From contig NZ_VAUV01000001.1 of assembly GCF_005780165.1 (NCBI RefSeq), positions 124,001 through 188,000 of the forward strand: a stretch of 64,000 nucleotides of DNA, read 5' to 3'. The DNA is from Phragmitibacter flavus (GTDB taxonomy: Bacteria; Verrucomicrobiota; Verrucomicrobiia; Verrucomicrobiales; Verrucomicrobiaceae). Below the pieces are notes generated by a model. It saw only the letters and a program-made list of their open reading frames with translations. It had not been told where the DNA came from and made no database searches. The position numbers and the translations under genes were made by a program. The stretch's first letter is position 1; every line of letters starts with the position of its first letter. Of this stretch, positions 1 through 8,714 are shown in pieces.

Positions 1-75
1 TCCCCCCGTGAGCAACAACTGCTCCCCGGCAAAGACTGCATGCTCAATCGACTCCCCCGATAATAGTTCACTCAT
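1..75 (-). CDS. N-terminal end of an unidentified protein (partial)
   Basis: An ATG at 75 on the minus strand opens a frame that stays open for 25 codons to the window edge, beginning M-S-E-L-L-S-G-E-S-I-E-H. The peptide is too short to assign. It would be divergent from the YqgE gene, with about 185 bases between the two starts, which fits a shared promoter region. No clear Shine-Dalgarno sequence was seen, so this could also be a chance frame. Confidence 0.4.
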   Translation of the reverse strand, partial: MSELLSGESIEHAVFAGEQLLLTGG

Positions 76-260
76 GCCGTGATTATGCCCGGGTAAAAAT
101 CCTCTGTCAAATATTACCCGGATCTAATTGAAATGGCCCGCGCATCGCGAATTGCTTGCCTCACCACGTCGGTCCCACGTATTTTTATTAAACATCGATC
201 TCCTGCTCCGGCACGAAACATGCATTGTAAATCCACCAACCCATCAAGCCTCAAAACCAC

Positions 261-818
261 ATGAATCTTGACGACAGCCAATCCAAGTCCCTAAGCGGTT
301 CGCTGTTGCTGGCGGCCCCTTCCTTACGTGATCCCAACTTTTTCCACACGGTGCTGCTCCTCGCCGCGCACGACTGTGCTGAAGGTGCTTTTGGTTACAT
401 CCTCAATCGTCCGTTGGACAAAAAAGTCGCTGATCTGGTTGATGACGAAAAGCTCGGCACGCTGGGTGACGTCCCCGTTTTCATCGGCGGTCCGGTGGGC
501 ACCAACAAACTTTCATTTGCCGCCCTCGACTGGAACACCCGCAAACGCACGCTACGTGTGCAGTCCCATCTCTCCACCGCCCAGGCCAAAAAGGAGATCG
601 AGAAAGGTCGCCTTGTGCGCGGATTTATCGGCTACTCCGGCTGGTCCGAGGGTCAGCTTGAGAATGAGCTGGAGCAAAAATCCTGGATCACTTGTGCCCC
701 TCCGTCCAAAACGGTGATGAACCAAAGTCCCGAGGAGCTTTGGAAAGCGATCCTTGGGCACATGGGTCCTTATTATAAATTGATGGCGAACATGCCGGCG
801 GATTTGTCTTTGAATTGA
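261..818 (+). CDS. YqgE/AlgH family protein
   Basis: A 185-residue protein of the usual length for the YqgE/AlgH (UPF0301) family. The family start pattern is visible: G-S-L-L-L-A-A-P at residues 13-20, then D-P-N-F, a V-L-L-L stretch and G-A-F-G-Y-I-L-N-R-P near residue 45, followed by the internal F-I-G-G-P-V. The family is cytoplasmic; AlgH was named in Pseudomonas for an effect on alginate regulation, but the biochemical role is not settled. It stands alone on the plus strand, with a divergent partial gene upstream and a convergent propeller gene downstream. The ATG at 261 places the family motif where expected. Confidence 0.9.
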   Translation: MNLDDSQSKSLSGSLLLAAPSLRDPNFFHTVLLLAAHDCAEGAFGYILNRPLDKKVADLVDDEKLGTLGDVPVFIGGPVGTNKLSFAALDWNTRKRTLRVQSHLSTAQAKKEIEKGRLVRGFIGYSGWSEGQLENELEQKSWITCAPPSKTVMNQSPEELWKAILGHMGPYYKLMANMPADLSLN

Positions 819-821
819 ACC

Positions 822-905
822 TTTGGAGTGCGGCGATTTTCGCCGCTTTGGGTTTGAGAAGATATGATGCGGAATTCAAAGCGGTGCCGAGCACCGCACT
901 CCAAA
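822..905. repeat. Double-hairpin inverted repeat (REP-like family 2)
   Basis: The element begins TTTGGAGTGCGG and ends CCGCACTCCAAA, and fills the space between two convergent genes. Inside are two short hairpins with 3-base loops: GCGGCGA-TTT-TCGCCGC on the left and GCGGTGC-CGA-GCACCGC on the right. A second conserved pair, CTTTG and CAAAG, flanks the centre. One copy is present here. The layout is the same as in the family found at 28433, 32621 and 62141. It could act as a bidirectional terminator or be a transposase-mobilised REP element; neither is shown. Confidence 0.75.
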
Positions 906-907
906 TT

Positions 908-2248
908 TCATTTCGCACGCACATCCAGGCACACCACGTCGCCTGCGTTGTTTTTGCAGAGAATGCGGCCGTTGCTCAATACGGGCAGCACATAACCCTT
1001 GCCAGCGAGCACCTGCACGCGACTGACGATCTCCAGAGCTTCTCTGCCGGGTTTGGCCAGCACCAGCTCACCCGTGTTGGTCAAAATCAGCAAATGCCCA
1101 TCGCTTAAGATCGCCGTGCCTTTGTCGATGTCGCTGTTCACCCACAACGATCCACCCGTGGTTAGGTCGATGCAGCGGAAGTCTTTGGCCCCACGTTTCT
1201 GATCGTTGAAGGCGATCAGATTACCCTCCCAAGGGACTCCCGAGTTAAACAACAATCCGAGATCGCGATCATTCCACGCGGACTTCAACTTGCCATCCGC
1301 ATAGTTGAAGACGGAACTCCCCTGCGATCCCGTGTGCGAGATGAACACGCGATTGCCATTCACATAAGGCGTTGCACAGTTGGAGAAATCACGGGTCGTG
1401 GCGGCATATTCGGCCAGCAAATTTCCGTTCGATGGATCAAGCAAAGTCAGAGCTTCACCCTTGAACAAAACCAACGTCCGTGTCGAGCTGCCGAAGGAGG
1501 CAAAACCTGGCGTCGCATAACCGGCCTCGCCCTTGCCTTTTGCCCAAATAATCTCACCCGACTTCTGTTCAAGGCACAAGGTCGATTGCGTATCGCCGCC
1601 GTTGTCGACAAACAGATGTCCACCCTCTGCCAGCACGCTGCCAGCATACCCATAAACCGGCCGTTTGCCTTTAAAATCTTCCACCAGATGTTTCTTCCAG
1701 ATCAGCTTTCCTGTCCCTGCATCCAGGGCATGCAAATGACCCTCGCGGCTTAACGTAAACACCCGGCCGTCCACCACTGTTGGAGTGGCTCCGGGACCAT
1801 AGGGCACAATCGGCATGGGATGCGTCGCCGTCACACAGGCATATTCAAAACGCCAAAGCTCCTTGCCGGAATCGAGATCAAGACACACCACCACGTCCTT
1901 GTCCGCCCCATCATTTCCTGCCGTATAAATCCGGTTGCCGACCACTGCAAAGGAAGCCAGACCACGCCCCACATTCGCCTTCCACAAAGTAGGAGGGCCA
2001 TCCGCCGGCCAGTCCTTGGTCCATCCCGATTCCGTCGTGGTGTTGTTTCGCGCAGGTCCCTGGAAATGGGGCCAATCGACCGCCTTCACTTCGACCTCTT
2101 GCGCGCTCACCGCCGAAATACTTTCCGACTTTTGCGCCGGAGCGGAAGCCAGCAAACAAAGCAAAAATGCAAGGGCGATGATGAAGCCGATCATCAATCC
2201 ACGGTGCAGGCCGTGCGGTTTGGTCATGGATGTCGTGCCTGGGTTCAT
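908..2248 (-). CDS. PQQ-binding-like beta-propeller repeat protein
   Basis: A 446-residue protein with an N-terminal membrane or signal segment (I-G-F-I-I-A-L-A-F-L-L-C-L-L-A-S) after a short basic start, then repeated blades of the PQQ/BamB-like type: W-P-H-F-Q-G-P near residue 58, D-L-D-S-G-K-E-L-W-R-F, D-A-G-T-G-K-L-I-W-K-K and later V-V-C-L-D-V-R at the end. These fit an exported eight-bladed propeller that binds partners or a quinone cofactor; no dehydrogenase active-site region is evident. It lies 23 bases downstream of the Kelch gene on the same strand, so the two are probably co-transcribed. An alternative ATG lies at 2227. Confidence 0.85.
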   Translation of the reverse strand: MNPGTTSMTKPHGLHRGLMIGFIIALAFLLCLLASAPAQKSESISAVSAQEVEVKAVDWPHFQGPARNNTTTESGWTKDWPADGPPTLWKANVGRGLASFAVVGNRIYTAGNDGADKDVVVCLDLDSGKELWRFEYACVTATHPMPIVPYGPGATPTVVDGRVFTLSREGHLHALDAGTGKLIWKKHLVEDFKGKRPVYGYAGSVLAEGGHLFVDNGGDTQSTLCLEQKSGEIIWAKGKGEAGYATPGFASFGSSTRTLVLFKGEALTLLDPSNGNLLAEYAATTRDFSNCATPYVNGNRVFISHTGSQGSSVFNYADGKLKSAWNDRDLGLLFNSGVPWEGNLIAFNDQKRGAKDFRCIDLTTGGSLWVNSDIDKGTAILSDGHLLILTNTGELVLAKPGREALEIVSRVQVLAGKGYVLPVLSNGRILCKNNAGDVVCLDVRAK

Positions 2249-2271
2249 GGGAAGAGGAGAGTGGTGGTGGT

Positions 2272-3255
2272 TTATTTTTTGATCTTCGCGACCTCAACAT
2301 CGTCGAGTGGTTCATCACCGCTGGTGCCGCCAAGTGCGATCACGCGCCCGTCATCCAACGGCTCCAGTTGATGGAAATATCGCGACTGCTCGAGCTTGCC
2401 CGCCTCCTGCCAGGTGTCATTGCGCAGCGCAAAGATCTTGCCGCCACGGGGACTCGCAATCAGTTCGCCATCCACTTCACAAGCTGCCGTGGCAAAACCT
2501 TTCGTGCGTCCTTCCACCGGCATCTCAGGCAGCTTGCTCCAGGTCTTGCTGGCAATGTCATACACATCGGCTTCGGCACTCACCTTGTTCTCGGCATCCA
2601 TTCCCCCCAGCACATACAACTTCCCGGCCAGGGCGACCAATGCAATGGCGCGACGTTGGAACGGTTGCTCAAAGCTCTGCCAGCCTGCACCCGGATTGGC
2701 CAGATCAAGCACCAATCCCTTGTCGTGAAACGCACGCTCGGCATGACGGTCGTCCGGTGCCTCGTCCGCTGAATCTTTTGCCGTGTTCAATGGCCAGCCG
2801 CCGACCACATACAGCTTGTTGTTCAAGATGGCCACGTCATGACTCGAACGCGGCTCCGGCAGTTTTGGCAACTCGCTCCACTGGCTGGTTTTCGTGTCAA
2901 ACACCAGCGCATGATCGAGAGACTTCAACACCGGATCTTCCCCCTGGCCATTCTGAGGCTGCATGCCGCCAATCAGATAAACCTTTCCATCCGCTGCCGC
3001 CACTCCCGGACTCTGCACCTGTGGACCCGATGACAGAGCCTCCCATTTCCCGGGCTCTTTCAAATTGATCCGTTGCAACGCTCCGCTCGTGGTTGGCAAT
3101 GACCACGAATGCGATTCCGCCATGTGTCCGCCGTAAGTGTAAAGATAACCCTCGGTCACTGCGGCACCAAAACTGGTGACCGGTTCCGACAATGCAGGAA
3201 TTTCGATGGCATGAAGGGCGGGGGCAAAGAGCAGGGTGAGCAGGGTAAAACGCAT
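2272..3255 (-). CDS. Kelch-repeat exported protein
   Basis: A 327-residue protein that starts with a signal peptide (M-R-F-T-L-L-T-L-L-F-A-P-A-L-H-A). Kelch blades follow: Y-T-Y-G-G-H, K-V-Y-L-I-G-G-M, N-K-L-Y-V-V-G-G-W, G-K-L-Y-V-L-G-G-M and a closing V-I-A-L-G-G-T. The paired glycines and spaced aromatics are the Kelch signature, so a six- or seven-bladed propeller for protein or sugar binding outside the cytoplasm is expected. The start at 3255 was chosen because the signal peptide begins there; a longer frame adds 24 residues that do not resemble one. It lies between a PEP-CTERM gene and the PQQ-type propeller. Confidence 0.85.
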   Translation of the reverse strand: MRFTLLTLLFAPALHAIEIPALSEPVTSFGAAVTEGYLYTYGGHMAESHSWSLPTTSGALQRINLKEPGKWEALSSGPQVQSPGVAAADGKVYLIGGMQPQNGQGEDPVLKSLDHALVFDTKTSQWSELPKLPEPRSSHDVAILNNKLYVVGGWPLNTAKDSADEAPDDRHAERAFHDKGLVLDLANPGAGWQSFEQPFQRRAIALVALAGKLYVLGGMDAENKVSAEADVYDIASKTWSKLPEMPVEGRTKGFATAACEVDGELIASPRGGKIFALRNDTWQEAGKLEQSRYFHQLEPLDDGRVIALGGTSGDEPLDDVEVAKIKK

Positions 3256-3301
3256 GGATTGTTTGGATGGATTGAATGGGAAAATGATCAAAAGAATAAA
3301 T

Positions 3302-5512
3302 TTAACGTCGGCGACGCAAGGCCGCAAAGCTCAGTGCGACCAGCAGGAGGGCCGCACGCCCAGGCTCTGGCACCACGTGAACATAACGCAGCACGAGGTC
3401 ATTGTTTTGGGTCAGCAGACTGAAATGCCCCAAGATTTCTGCATCGAAAGCACTGGTATCAAACTGAAACGCATTGGCCTGGAAACCGGTGATGCCACCC
3501 GTGGCACTGGCAATCACCCAGTCAATGTCTTGAAACGCATCAAACCCCGCCGCCGCAGTGGTCGAAAGCTCGATGGTGAACCGTTCATTCGCATCAGCAC
3601 TCATCACTAGCGAACCATAGATTTGCAGATGATCCCATCCGGCACCAGCAGCACCATCCGCATCGCTCATCTCCCAGCGATACGTGCCTCCTTTGCCAAA
3701 CGTCAGTGTTTGCGACAAGGCGGCCTCCCCGATGGTCAGGCGCCCGACGCTGTTTCCTGGACTGATCACATCCCCGGCATCCACGGTGAAATTCTTTTTG
3801 ATGATGCCCGCTCCTGACAACGTTCCCCCGTTCAGCGTGAGCAGCGTGTTGCTGGAGTTCCCCAAGATGGTGTTGACCCTCAACTCAGCCCCCGCCAGAA
3901 CGGTGGTGTCGGCGAAATAGGTTTTGGCATTGCCAGAAAATTCCACCACTCCCGCGCCCCCAATATAGACCTGGGATCTCATTCCCGTTCCTGCCGCTGA
4001 ATTACTCCCTCCGGTGATGTTGCCGGTAAAATTGACCCTGTCACCAGCGGCCGCTGCGGAGAAAGTGACGTTCGAAGTGCTCGCCGTGGTGGTTCCCAGT
4101 GAAATGTTGCCTGAAACCGTTGCACCGTTTGGAGCGGAAATCGCACCGATTGTTTTTTGGGTGGTATTGGCCGAGAGGGAAATGTTTCGACCCATGGTCC
4201 GGTTTCCTTCGATGTGGATTCTTGCGATGCTGTCAGGGTCCATCGCATAACTTGATCCGGCACCCAAGTTCACGTTGGTGGTTGAAACTCCCAGTGCTCC
4301 CGAACCATTCAAAGCATCCGCCGCTACGATCAAAGTCCCATAAAGCACGGTGGTAACTCCCGCATACAGGTTGCTTCCCCCGAACCTCAAGGTGCCATCA
4401 TAAACCTCCACGTTGGAGAGCGCATCCAGGGAGGTGGCACGGTTGAAACTATTGTTATTGGTCAGGTCCAGCAATCCACCACCCATCTTCACCAGTCCGC
4501 CGAATCCTCCACTGACGGCACCGTTGATTCGCACCGTGGATCCCGTGTCGACGTCCATCACATTGGTGGCACCAATTCGATAGTTGGAATTGATGGTCAA
4601 TTGTGAGGAATTCGTGGCCGAAATTCCGGTGTTGACGATGAGCGTCCGACCGCTGTTGACGGTCACATTCTGGCCGGTGAGAATCAGCTCCCCGACTTCC
4701 CGATCAACCGTTCCCAGTGAGATTGCGGCCGGTGCACTGTTGCTAAATTTGATGTTGCCCCCGACATCAACGGGTGCCGAGCCCTGCTGCCAGTTTCCGC
4801 CCGTCGCCCATCCCAAGGAAGAGCCGCTTGCGTTCCAGGTGTAGGCTTTAGAAACGGCTTGGGAAAACTGTGGCGAGGTATCCAAAACCGCGACCTGCAG
4901 ACTGGTATGATCCGGGGTATCAAAGAGAATTTGATAAGTCGTATTCCCCGACAAATTCATCCCGCTGATGTCCCACTGAATGGCCGTGCGGTTTTCAATG
5001 CCGCCGTATGAAGAGGCTCCCGCGTATTCACGGATGTATTCGGCCAGTTCCCCATTGGCGGCATATTCAACGCCTCCGATTTTCAACCTCACTTGGGAAA
5101 GGTCAATCATGCTGCCGGAGACCTGATACTGAAACACAATAGTGTCCGTATTGAAGGGCGTGGTGTCGTTGATGACAATGGAGAGGCTTCCACCGGGATT
5201 GTAAATGTTGGCACCGCCATCACCCCAACCACCCGATCCACCGGAGGTCACGATGGCCCCGGGGGTGGTCTGGGTGAGAATCGGCGGGTTTGATGGAGCC
5301 GCCAGGTTGTCGGGAGCCGCCGGGACATTGACGAAGGCCTGGCTCGGATTGCCAAAGATGTCCCACTGGCTGAACTCTCCATTCGAACCAAAGCCCGGGT
5401 CGATGAACCCGTTGTAAAGATTCTCGCCGTTTGACGCAGAAGTGGTCGCGAACACGACCACCACCGTCGCCATGAAAAGGCCGGTCACCCGGTTGAAAAA
5501 CATGCCTGCCAT
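3302..5512 (-). CDS. Large PEP-CTERM protein with autotransporter-like beta repeats
   Basis: A 736-residue secreted protein. It has an N-terminal signal segment (F-M-A-T-V-V-V-V-F-A-T-T-S-A-S), a long Gly/Asn/Thr/Ser-rich body and a C-terminal sorting tail: V-V-P-E-P-G-R, a hydrophobic segment, then R-R-R-R. The middle holds repeated short beta-strand units (N-N-N-S-F, V-E-V-Y-D-G-T-L-R-F-G-G, G-T-L-S-G-A-G) like passenger beta-helix repeats, and L-S-P-G-N-S-V-G-type closing motifs. PEP-CTERM tails are processed by exosortase at the inner membrane; none is encoded here. The start lies only 4 bases after the stop of the upstream pseudopilin gene, so the two are surely one transcript. Confidence 0.85.
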   Translation of the reverse strand: MAGMFFNRVTGLFMATVVVVFATTSASNGENLYNGFIDPGFGSNGEFSQWDIFGNPSQAFVNVPAAPDNLAAPSNPPILTQTTPGAIVTSGGSGGWGDGGANIYNPGGSLSIVINDTTPFNTDTIVFQYQVSGSMIDLSQVRLKIGGVEYAANGELAEYIREYAGASSYGGIENRTAIQWDISGMNLSGNTTYQILFDTPDHTSLQVAVLDTSPQFSQAVSKAYTWNASGSSLGWATGGNWQQGSAPVDVGGNIKFSNSAPAAISLGTVDREVGELILTGQNVTVNSGRTLIVNTGISATNSSQLTINSNYRIGATNVMDVDTGSTVRINGAVSGGFGGLVKMGGGLLDLTNNNSFNRATSLDALSNVEVYDGTLRFGGSNLYAGVTTVLYGTLIVAADALNGSGALGVSTTNVNLGAGSSYAMDPDSIARIHIEGNRTMGRNISLSANTTQKTIGAISAPNGATVSGNISLGTTTASTSNVTFSAAAAGDRVNFTGNITGGSNSAAGTGMRSQVYIGGAGVVEFSGNAKTYFADTTVLAGAELRVNTILGNSSNTLLTLNGGTLSGAGIIKKNFTVDAGDVISPGNSVGRLTIGEAALSQTLTFGKGGTYRWEMSDADGAAGAGWDHLQIYGSLVMSADANERFTIELSTTAAAGFDAFQDIDWVIASATGGITGFQANAFQFDTSAFDAEILGHFSLLTQNNDLVLRYVHVVPEPGRAALLLVALSFAALRRRR

Positions 5513-5516
5513 GAGT

Positions 5517-6377
5517 TTAGAGGCGCCCTCCGCCGGATGCTTTTTTCGTCCGATAGTCAGGGTTGTCCTGTGCCGCTGCCATGTGGCTCCACAACCTCAT
5601 GTCCCGCAGTTCTTCAATGCTGTGCAACCGCACCGCGCCATCTAGAAATGCACACACCGCCTTGCCGCCATATCGTGCATCGACATGACCATAATCTTTT
5701 GCAGAAGAGGCGCTGGTCCATTCGATGTCCTTCCAGTTGGTGCCGGTCAAATTGGGGGGCGTGAGGAAGCAATATCCATCCACCTGTTCCTCTCCCATCT
5801 CGCCATTCGATGCAGAAGCAAAGACCAGCGGGGCAGAGCTTGCCTGGCTCAGGGAGGTGAGACAATCGGACGTCGATACCGGGTTTGCACCGTTGGAACG
5901 TGAACCACCAACAAACTGATGATTCATGCCCAAGGCGGGATAGAGGCTCACCAGATAGTGATCGTTTTTGTCGAACTGAGAGGCATTGCGATTCACCAGC
6001 ACCGTGCCTTCCATGACGTAGTCAAAAAATTCCGCCAAACGGTAGGGATAACGTTGCGCTGCGGGTCCATGCACCGCATCGCCATTCGGCAATTCAATGA
6101 CTCCCACCGTCAGATCATTCCCCGGAAGCAAGATGCCGTAGTTGTCTGCTGGATAAGTCAAATAAGCGCCGACCAGACTTTTTGCCGCAGTGATCTCACG
6201 AGTCTTCGCAGCCTGCTGGAGGGCCACCTTGGTTCCAGCGAAACCTAGCGAGGAAAGGATGGCGATGATGCCAATGACCACCAACAGCTCGATAAGGGTA
6301 AAGCCTGATCGACGACCCCTCGACGGGTTGTGGGGACAGTTCATTTGATTCTGTTTTAGTTTCAGTTTCATACTCAT
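5517..6377 (-). CDS. Type II secretion/type IV pilin-like pseudopilin
   Basis: The protein carries a prepilin N-terminus: a basic leader ending R-R-S-G, then F-T-L-I-E-L-L-V-V-I-G-I-I-A-I-L, with the conserved glutamate at +5 of the mature form. The rest is a soluble C-terminal domain with a late region (Y-G-G-K-A-V-C-A-F-L-D-G-A-V-R) of the H-X9-DG-like type seen in Planctomycetes and Verrucomicrobia pseudopilins. ATGs at 6377 and 6344 are both possible; the first follows a GGGAG about 10 bases upstream and gives 286 residues. The gene sits directly before the large PEP-CTERM gene, which suggests coordinated export or display. Confidence 0.85.
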   Translation of the reverse strand: MSMKLKLKQNQMNCPHNPSRGRRSGFTLIELLVVIGIIAILSSLGFAGTKVALQQAAKTREITAAKSLVGAYLTYPADNYGILLPGNDLTVGVIELPNGDAVHGPAAQRYPYRLAEFFDYVMEGTVLVNRNASQFDKNDHYLVSLYPALGMNHQFVGGSRSNGANPVSTSDCLTSLSQASSAPLVFASASNGEMGEEQVDGYCFLTPPNLTGTNWKDIEWTSASSAKDYGHVDARYGGKAVCAFLDGAVRLHSIEELRDMRLWSHMAAAQDNPDYRTKKASGGGRL

Positions 6378-6479
6378 TGAAGGAAGCTCCCGCCGCACCG
6401 TCCGAACCCTGCTCAAAGGTGCACGCAGCCCTCACCCAGACCCGCGTGTTTTTGCACGGATGAATGCGACGGGAAGATT

Positions 6480-7169
6480 TTATCTGACCAAGGAGCGCCG
6501 GCGACGCATGAACAAAGCGCCCAGTGCAAGACCCCCAAGCATCAACCGCGAAGGTTCAGGGACGACTGCTGCATTGGTCTGAAGTTGAAAGGCTTCATAT
6601 CCGGTGTGCGCCTCGCTGTTGAACCAGGTCAGCGTGATGGTTTGACCCGCCGTGAAATTCAAGTTCGACCAGCTATATCCGATTCCCACCACGGCACTGT
6701 CAGTGGTGATTGGAACCACGTTCTCGGGAGAGGCTGCCAGACCATTGAGCAGCACACCGTCACCACCAAAACCGCCTGCCGTGGTCAAACCTTGGAAAGC
6801 AAGATCGGTCAGGGTCCCGGAAGCCACCGTCAACACCATGGAAAACTGGGTGCGGGACCACAAGGTGTAGAAGGTTTCATTCGCATTGGTCGGACCGAAA
6901 GGATTGGCAGGGGCGGGATTGCCAGGATGATAGGTCTGACCTGGAGTCGCCGAGGCGGTGAGTCCGATGGTGACGTTGTTCGTGCTGGGATTTCCCGGGA
7001 TGCCCGAAGCAAAAGCATAGGAGGGTTGATAATTTCCCCCCGCGAACAGATCCCAAGAGGCCGTGGTGCCTCCCGTATAGCCGTAATTGGTGAAAGCAGA
7101 GATGGCGGCTTGTGTTCTCCCGGCGGTAGACAGAAGGACTGCGGAGACGACAATGGCTAAGATCTTCAT
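6480..7169 (-). CDS. PEP-CTERM sorting domain protein
   Basis: A 229-residue exported protein. It has a signal peptide (M-K-I-L-A-I-V-V-S-A-V-L-L-S-T-A-G), a beta-rich body with many Gly, Thr, Asn and aromatic residues, and a C-terminal V-V-P-E-P-S-R, hydrophobic segment and R-R-R-R-S-L-V-R. No enzyme motif was seen. The start at the ATG 7169 is preferred over a TTG four codons earlier. About 100 bases separate it from the pseudopilin gene downstream, so it may open the minus-strand run that ends at 908. A structural or surface-coat role is inferred from the sorting tail only. Confidence 0.85.
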   Translation of the reverse strand: MKILAIVVSAVLLSTAGRTQAAISAFTNYGYTGGTTASWDLFAGGNYQPSYAFASGIPGNPSTNNVTIGLTASATPGQTYHPGNPAPANPFGPTNANETFYTLWSRTQFSMVLTVASGTLTDLAFQGLTTAGGFGGDGVLLNGLAASPENVVPITTDSAVVGIGYSWSNLNFTAGQTITLTWFNSEAHTGYEAFQLQTNAAVVPEPSRLMLGGLALGALFMRRRRSLVR

Positions 7170-7267
7170 AGGAGAATTCAATTCGATTCACAACCTTTTG
7201 TTGCGAATGCGTCTCACTACCATCTTTGCTGATTGTCTGCTTGCCTGCGCTTGCACTTTGATTAGCC

Positions 7268-7283
7268 CGAACTTGCATGTTCG
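7268..7283. promoter_or_regulatory. Inverted repeat in a divergent intergenic region
   Basis: CGAAC-TTGCAT-GTTCG is a 5-base inverted repeat with a palindrome-like 6-base centre, placed between the divergent PEP-CTERM (7169) and small membrane protein (7340) genes. It could be an operator for either. It is similar to, but spaced differently from, GAAC-N4-GTTC type LexA boxes, so no regulator is assigned. Confidence 0.3.
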
Positions 7284-7339
7284 ACTTTTGATCGAGGCAG
7301 TCGTTTGCTACGCTGAGGTTTCAAACCCACCCAGCCCAC

Positions 7340-7576
7340 ATGGACCGCCACGAACCGTCAGATCATGATCACACCGGATGGATCGTCGCGGCGGTATCAG
7401 CGCCATTCGTTTATGCATTTAGCATCTTTCCCGTTGCCATCGTGGCCAAGTTTTTGGGCTGGGGTAAGCCTCCTGATTGGATTTTTGTTTTCTACGCACC
7501 CCTCTACAAGCTTTTGGATTGGTGTGAACCGGCAAGGAAATTGTTTCAACACATTGGTCAATGGTTCGGGATATAG
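7340..7576 (+). CDS. Small membrane protein of unknown function
   Basis: A 78-residue protein with an acidic, His-rich start (M-D-R-H-E-P-S-D-H-D-H) and one clear membrane segment (G-W-I-V-A-A-V-S-A-P-F-V-Y-A-F-S-I-F), followed by F-V-F-Y-A-P-L-Y-K-L-L-D-W. The second hydrophobic part may be a re-entrant or second helix. No family is recognised. It starts with ATG, faces away from the PEP-CTERM gene, and ends 19 bases before the mutY start codon, which suggests a shared transcript with mutY. Confidence 0.55.
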   Translation: MDRHEPSDHDHTGWIVAAVSAPFVYAFSIFPVAIVAKFLGWGKPPDWIFVFYAPLYKLLDWCEPARKLFQHIGQWFGI

Positions 7577-7595
7577 ACCTTCAACCAAAGTTTGA

Positions 7596-8675
7596 TTGAG
7601 CGACCGCCCCGGCCTAGGTTGGCCCCTGTCCTTGAAATCCCAACCGCCAGATCATGCTCCCGAAATCGCTGCCGCACTGGATCTGTGGTTTCAACAGCAT
7701 GGCAAGGACTACCCCTGGCGGCAAACGACTGATCCGTATGCCATTCTGGTTTCGGAAATGATGCTGCAGCAAACGCAGATTACCACCGTCCTCTCGCGGG
7801 GATTCTACGCCCGCTGGATGGAACGTTTTCCTGACTTCGCCACCCTGGCCATCGCTGACGAAGAATCGGTGCTGCGCACTTGGGAAGGCCTCGGTTATTA
7901 TCGTCGCGCGCGTTTTTTGCAAAAGCTCGCCCTAGCGATTGTCGGCCAACATGATGGCGTTTTCCCGCGCGATCTGGCCACGGTCCGTTCACTTCCCGGC
8001 ATCGGTGCCTACACGGCGGGTGCGGTGCTCAGTTTCGCGTTCGATCAGGCGGAACCCATTGTTGATGGCAACATCGCGCGGGTGCTCTCCCGGGTGAACA
8101 ACGATCCGACACCCATCGACTCCACCGCCGGTCAGAAGCGTCTTTGGGCTGCTGCCAGCCAGCTTTTGCAGCACGCCAAAAGTCCGCGCCGACACAACAG
8201 CGCCTTGATGGAACTCGGCCAGACGCTCTGCCGCACCGCCCAACCTGATTGCATTCGTTGCCCGATCAAAACTTGGTGCCGTGTTGAAAATCCCTCGCAG
8301 ATCCCGGTCAAAATCAAAAAGATCGTGCTCACCGAAATCACCGAACGCGTCTTTTTCCATCAAACCCCTGCCGGCATCTGGCTGGAGCAGGAACAGGGCA
8401 ACCGCCGCACCGGCTTCTGGAAACTTCCGGCTCTCGCGGAGACCCCCTCAAAAAGTCTGCCCCCAGTCCTGCATCGTTCCCGTTATGGCATCACCCGCTA
8501 CAAGGTCACGCTCTGGGTGCATGAGAAAATGCCGGACAATCAGGACCAATCGACTGGCGAAGGACGTTATATTTCCATGGCAGAACTGCCCACCCTGCCC
8601 ATGGCAACCCCTCATCGACGCGCGCTCAATGCGGTGTTGACCCTGCAAAATTTTTCCCTCCAAGATCCACCCTGA
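7596..8675 (+). CDS. mutY: A/G-specific adenine glycosylase MutY
   Basis: The enzyme removes adenine mispaired with 8-oxoguanine or guanine in base-excision repair. Visible features: P-W-R near residue 40, S-E-M-M-L-Q-Q-T-Q with the catalytic glutamate, the helix-hairpin-helix G-I-G-A-Y-T-A-G-A followed by V-D-G-N-I-A-R-V with the catalytic aspartate, the iron-sulphur cluster cysteines in the order C-X6-C-X2-C-X5-C (C-R-T-A-Q-P-D-C-I-R-C-P-I-K-T-W-C), and a C-terminal NUDIX-like domain that reads 8-oxoG. The length of 359 is normal. The start is uncertain: no ATG occurs before the catalytic motif, so a TTG at 7596 is used, and a second TTG lies at about 7632. Confidence 0.93.
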   Translation: MSDRPGLGWPLSLKSQPPDHAPEIAAALDLWFQQHGKDYPWRQTTDPYAILVSEMMLQQTQITTVLSRGFYARWMERFPDFATLAIADEESVLRTWEGLGYYRRARFLQKLALAIVGQHDGVFPRDLATVRSLPGIGAYTAGAVLSFAFDQAEPIVDGNIARVLSRVNNDPTPIDSTAGQKRLWAAASQLLQHAKSPRRHNSALMELGQTLCRTAQPDCIRCPIKTWCRVENPSQIPVKIKKIVLTEITERVFFHQTPAGIWLEQEQGNRRTGFWKLPALAETPSKSLPPVLHRSRYGITRYKVTLWVHEKMPDNQDQSTGEGRYISMAELPTLPMATPHRRALNAVLTLQNFSLQDPP

Positions 8676-8714
8676 GTTTGTGCCCACCTGCTTTTGCACT
8701 ATGTTGACCGTCCG

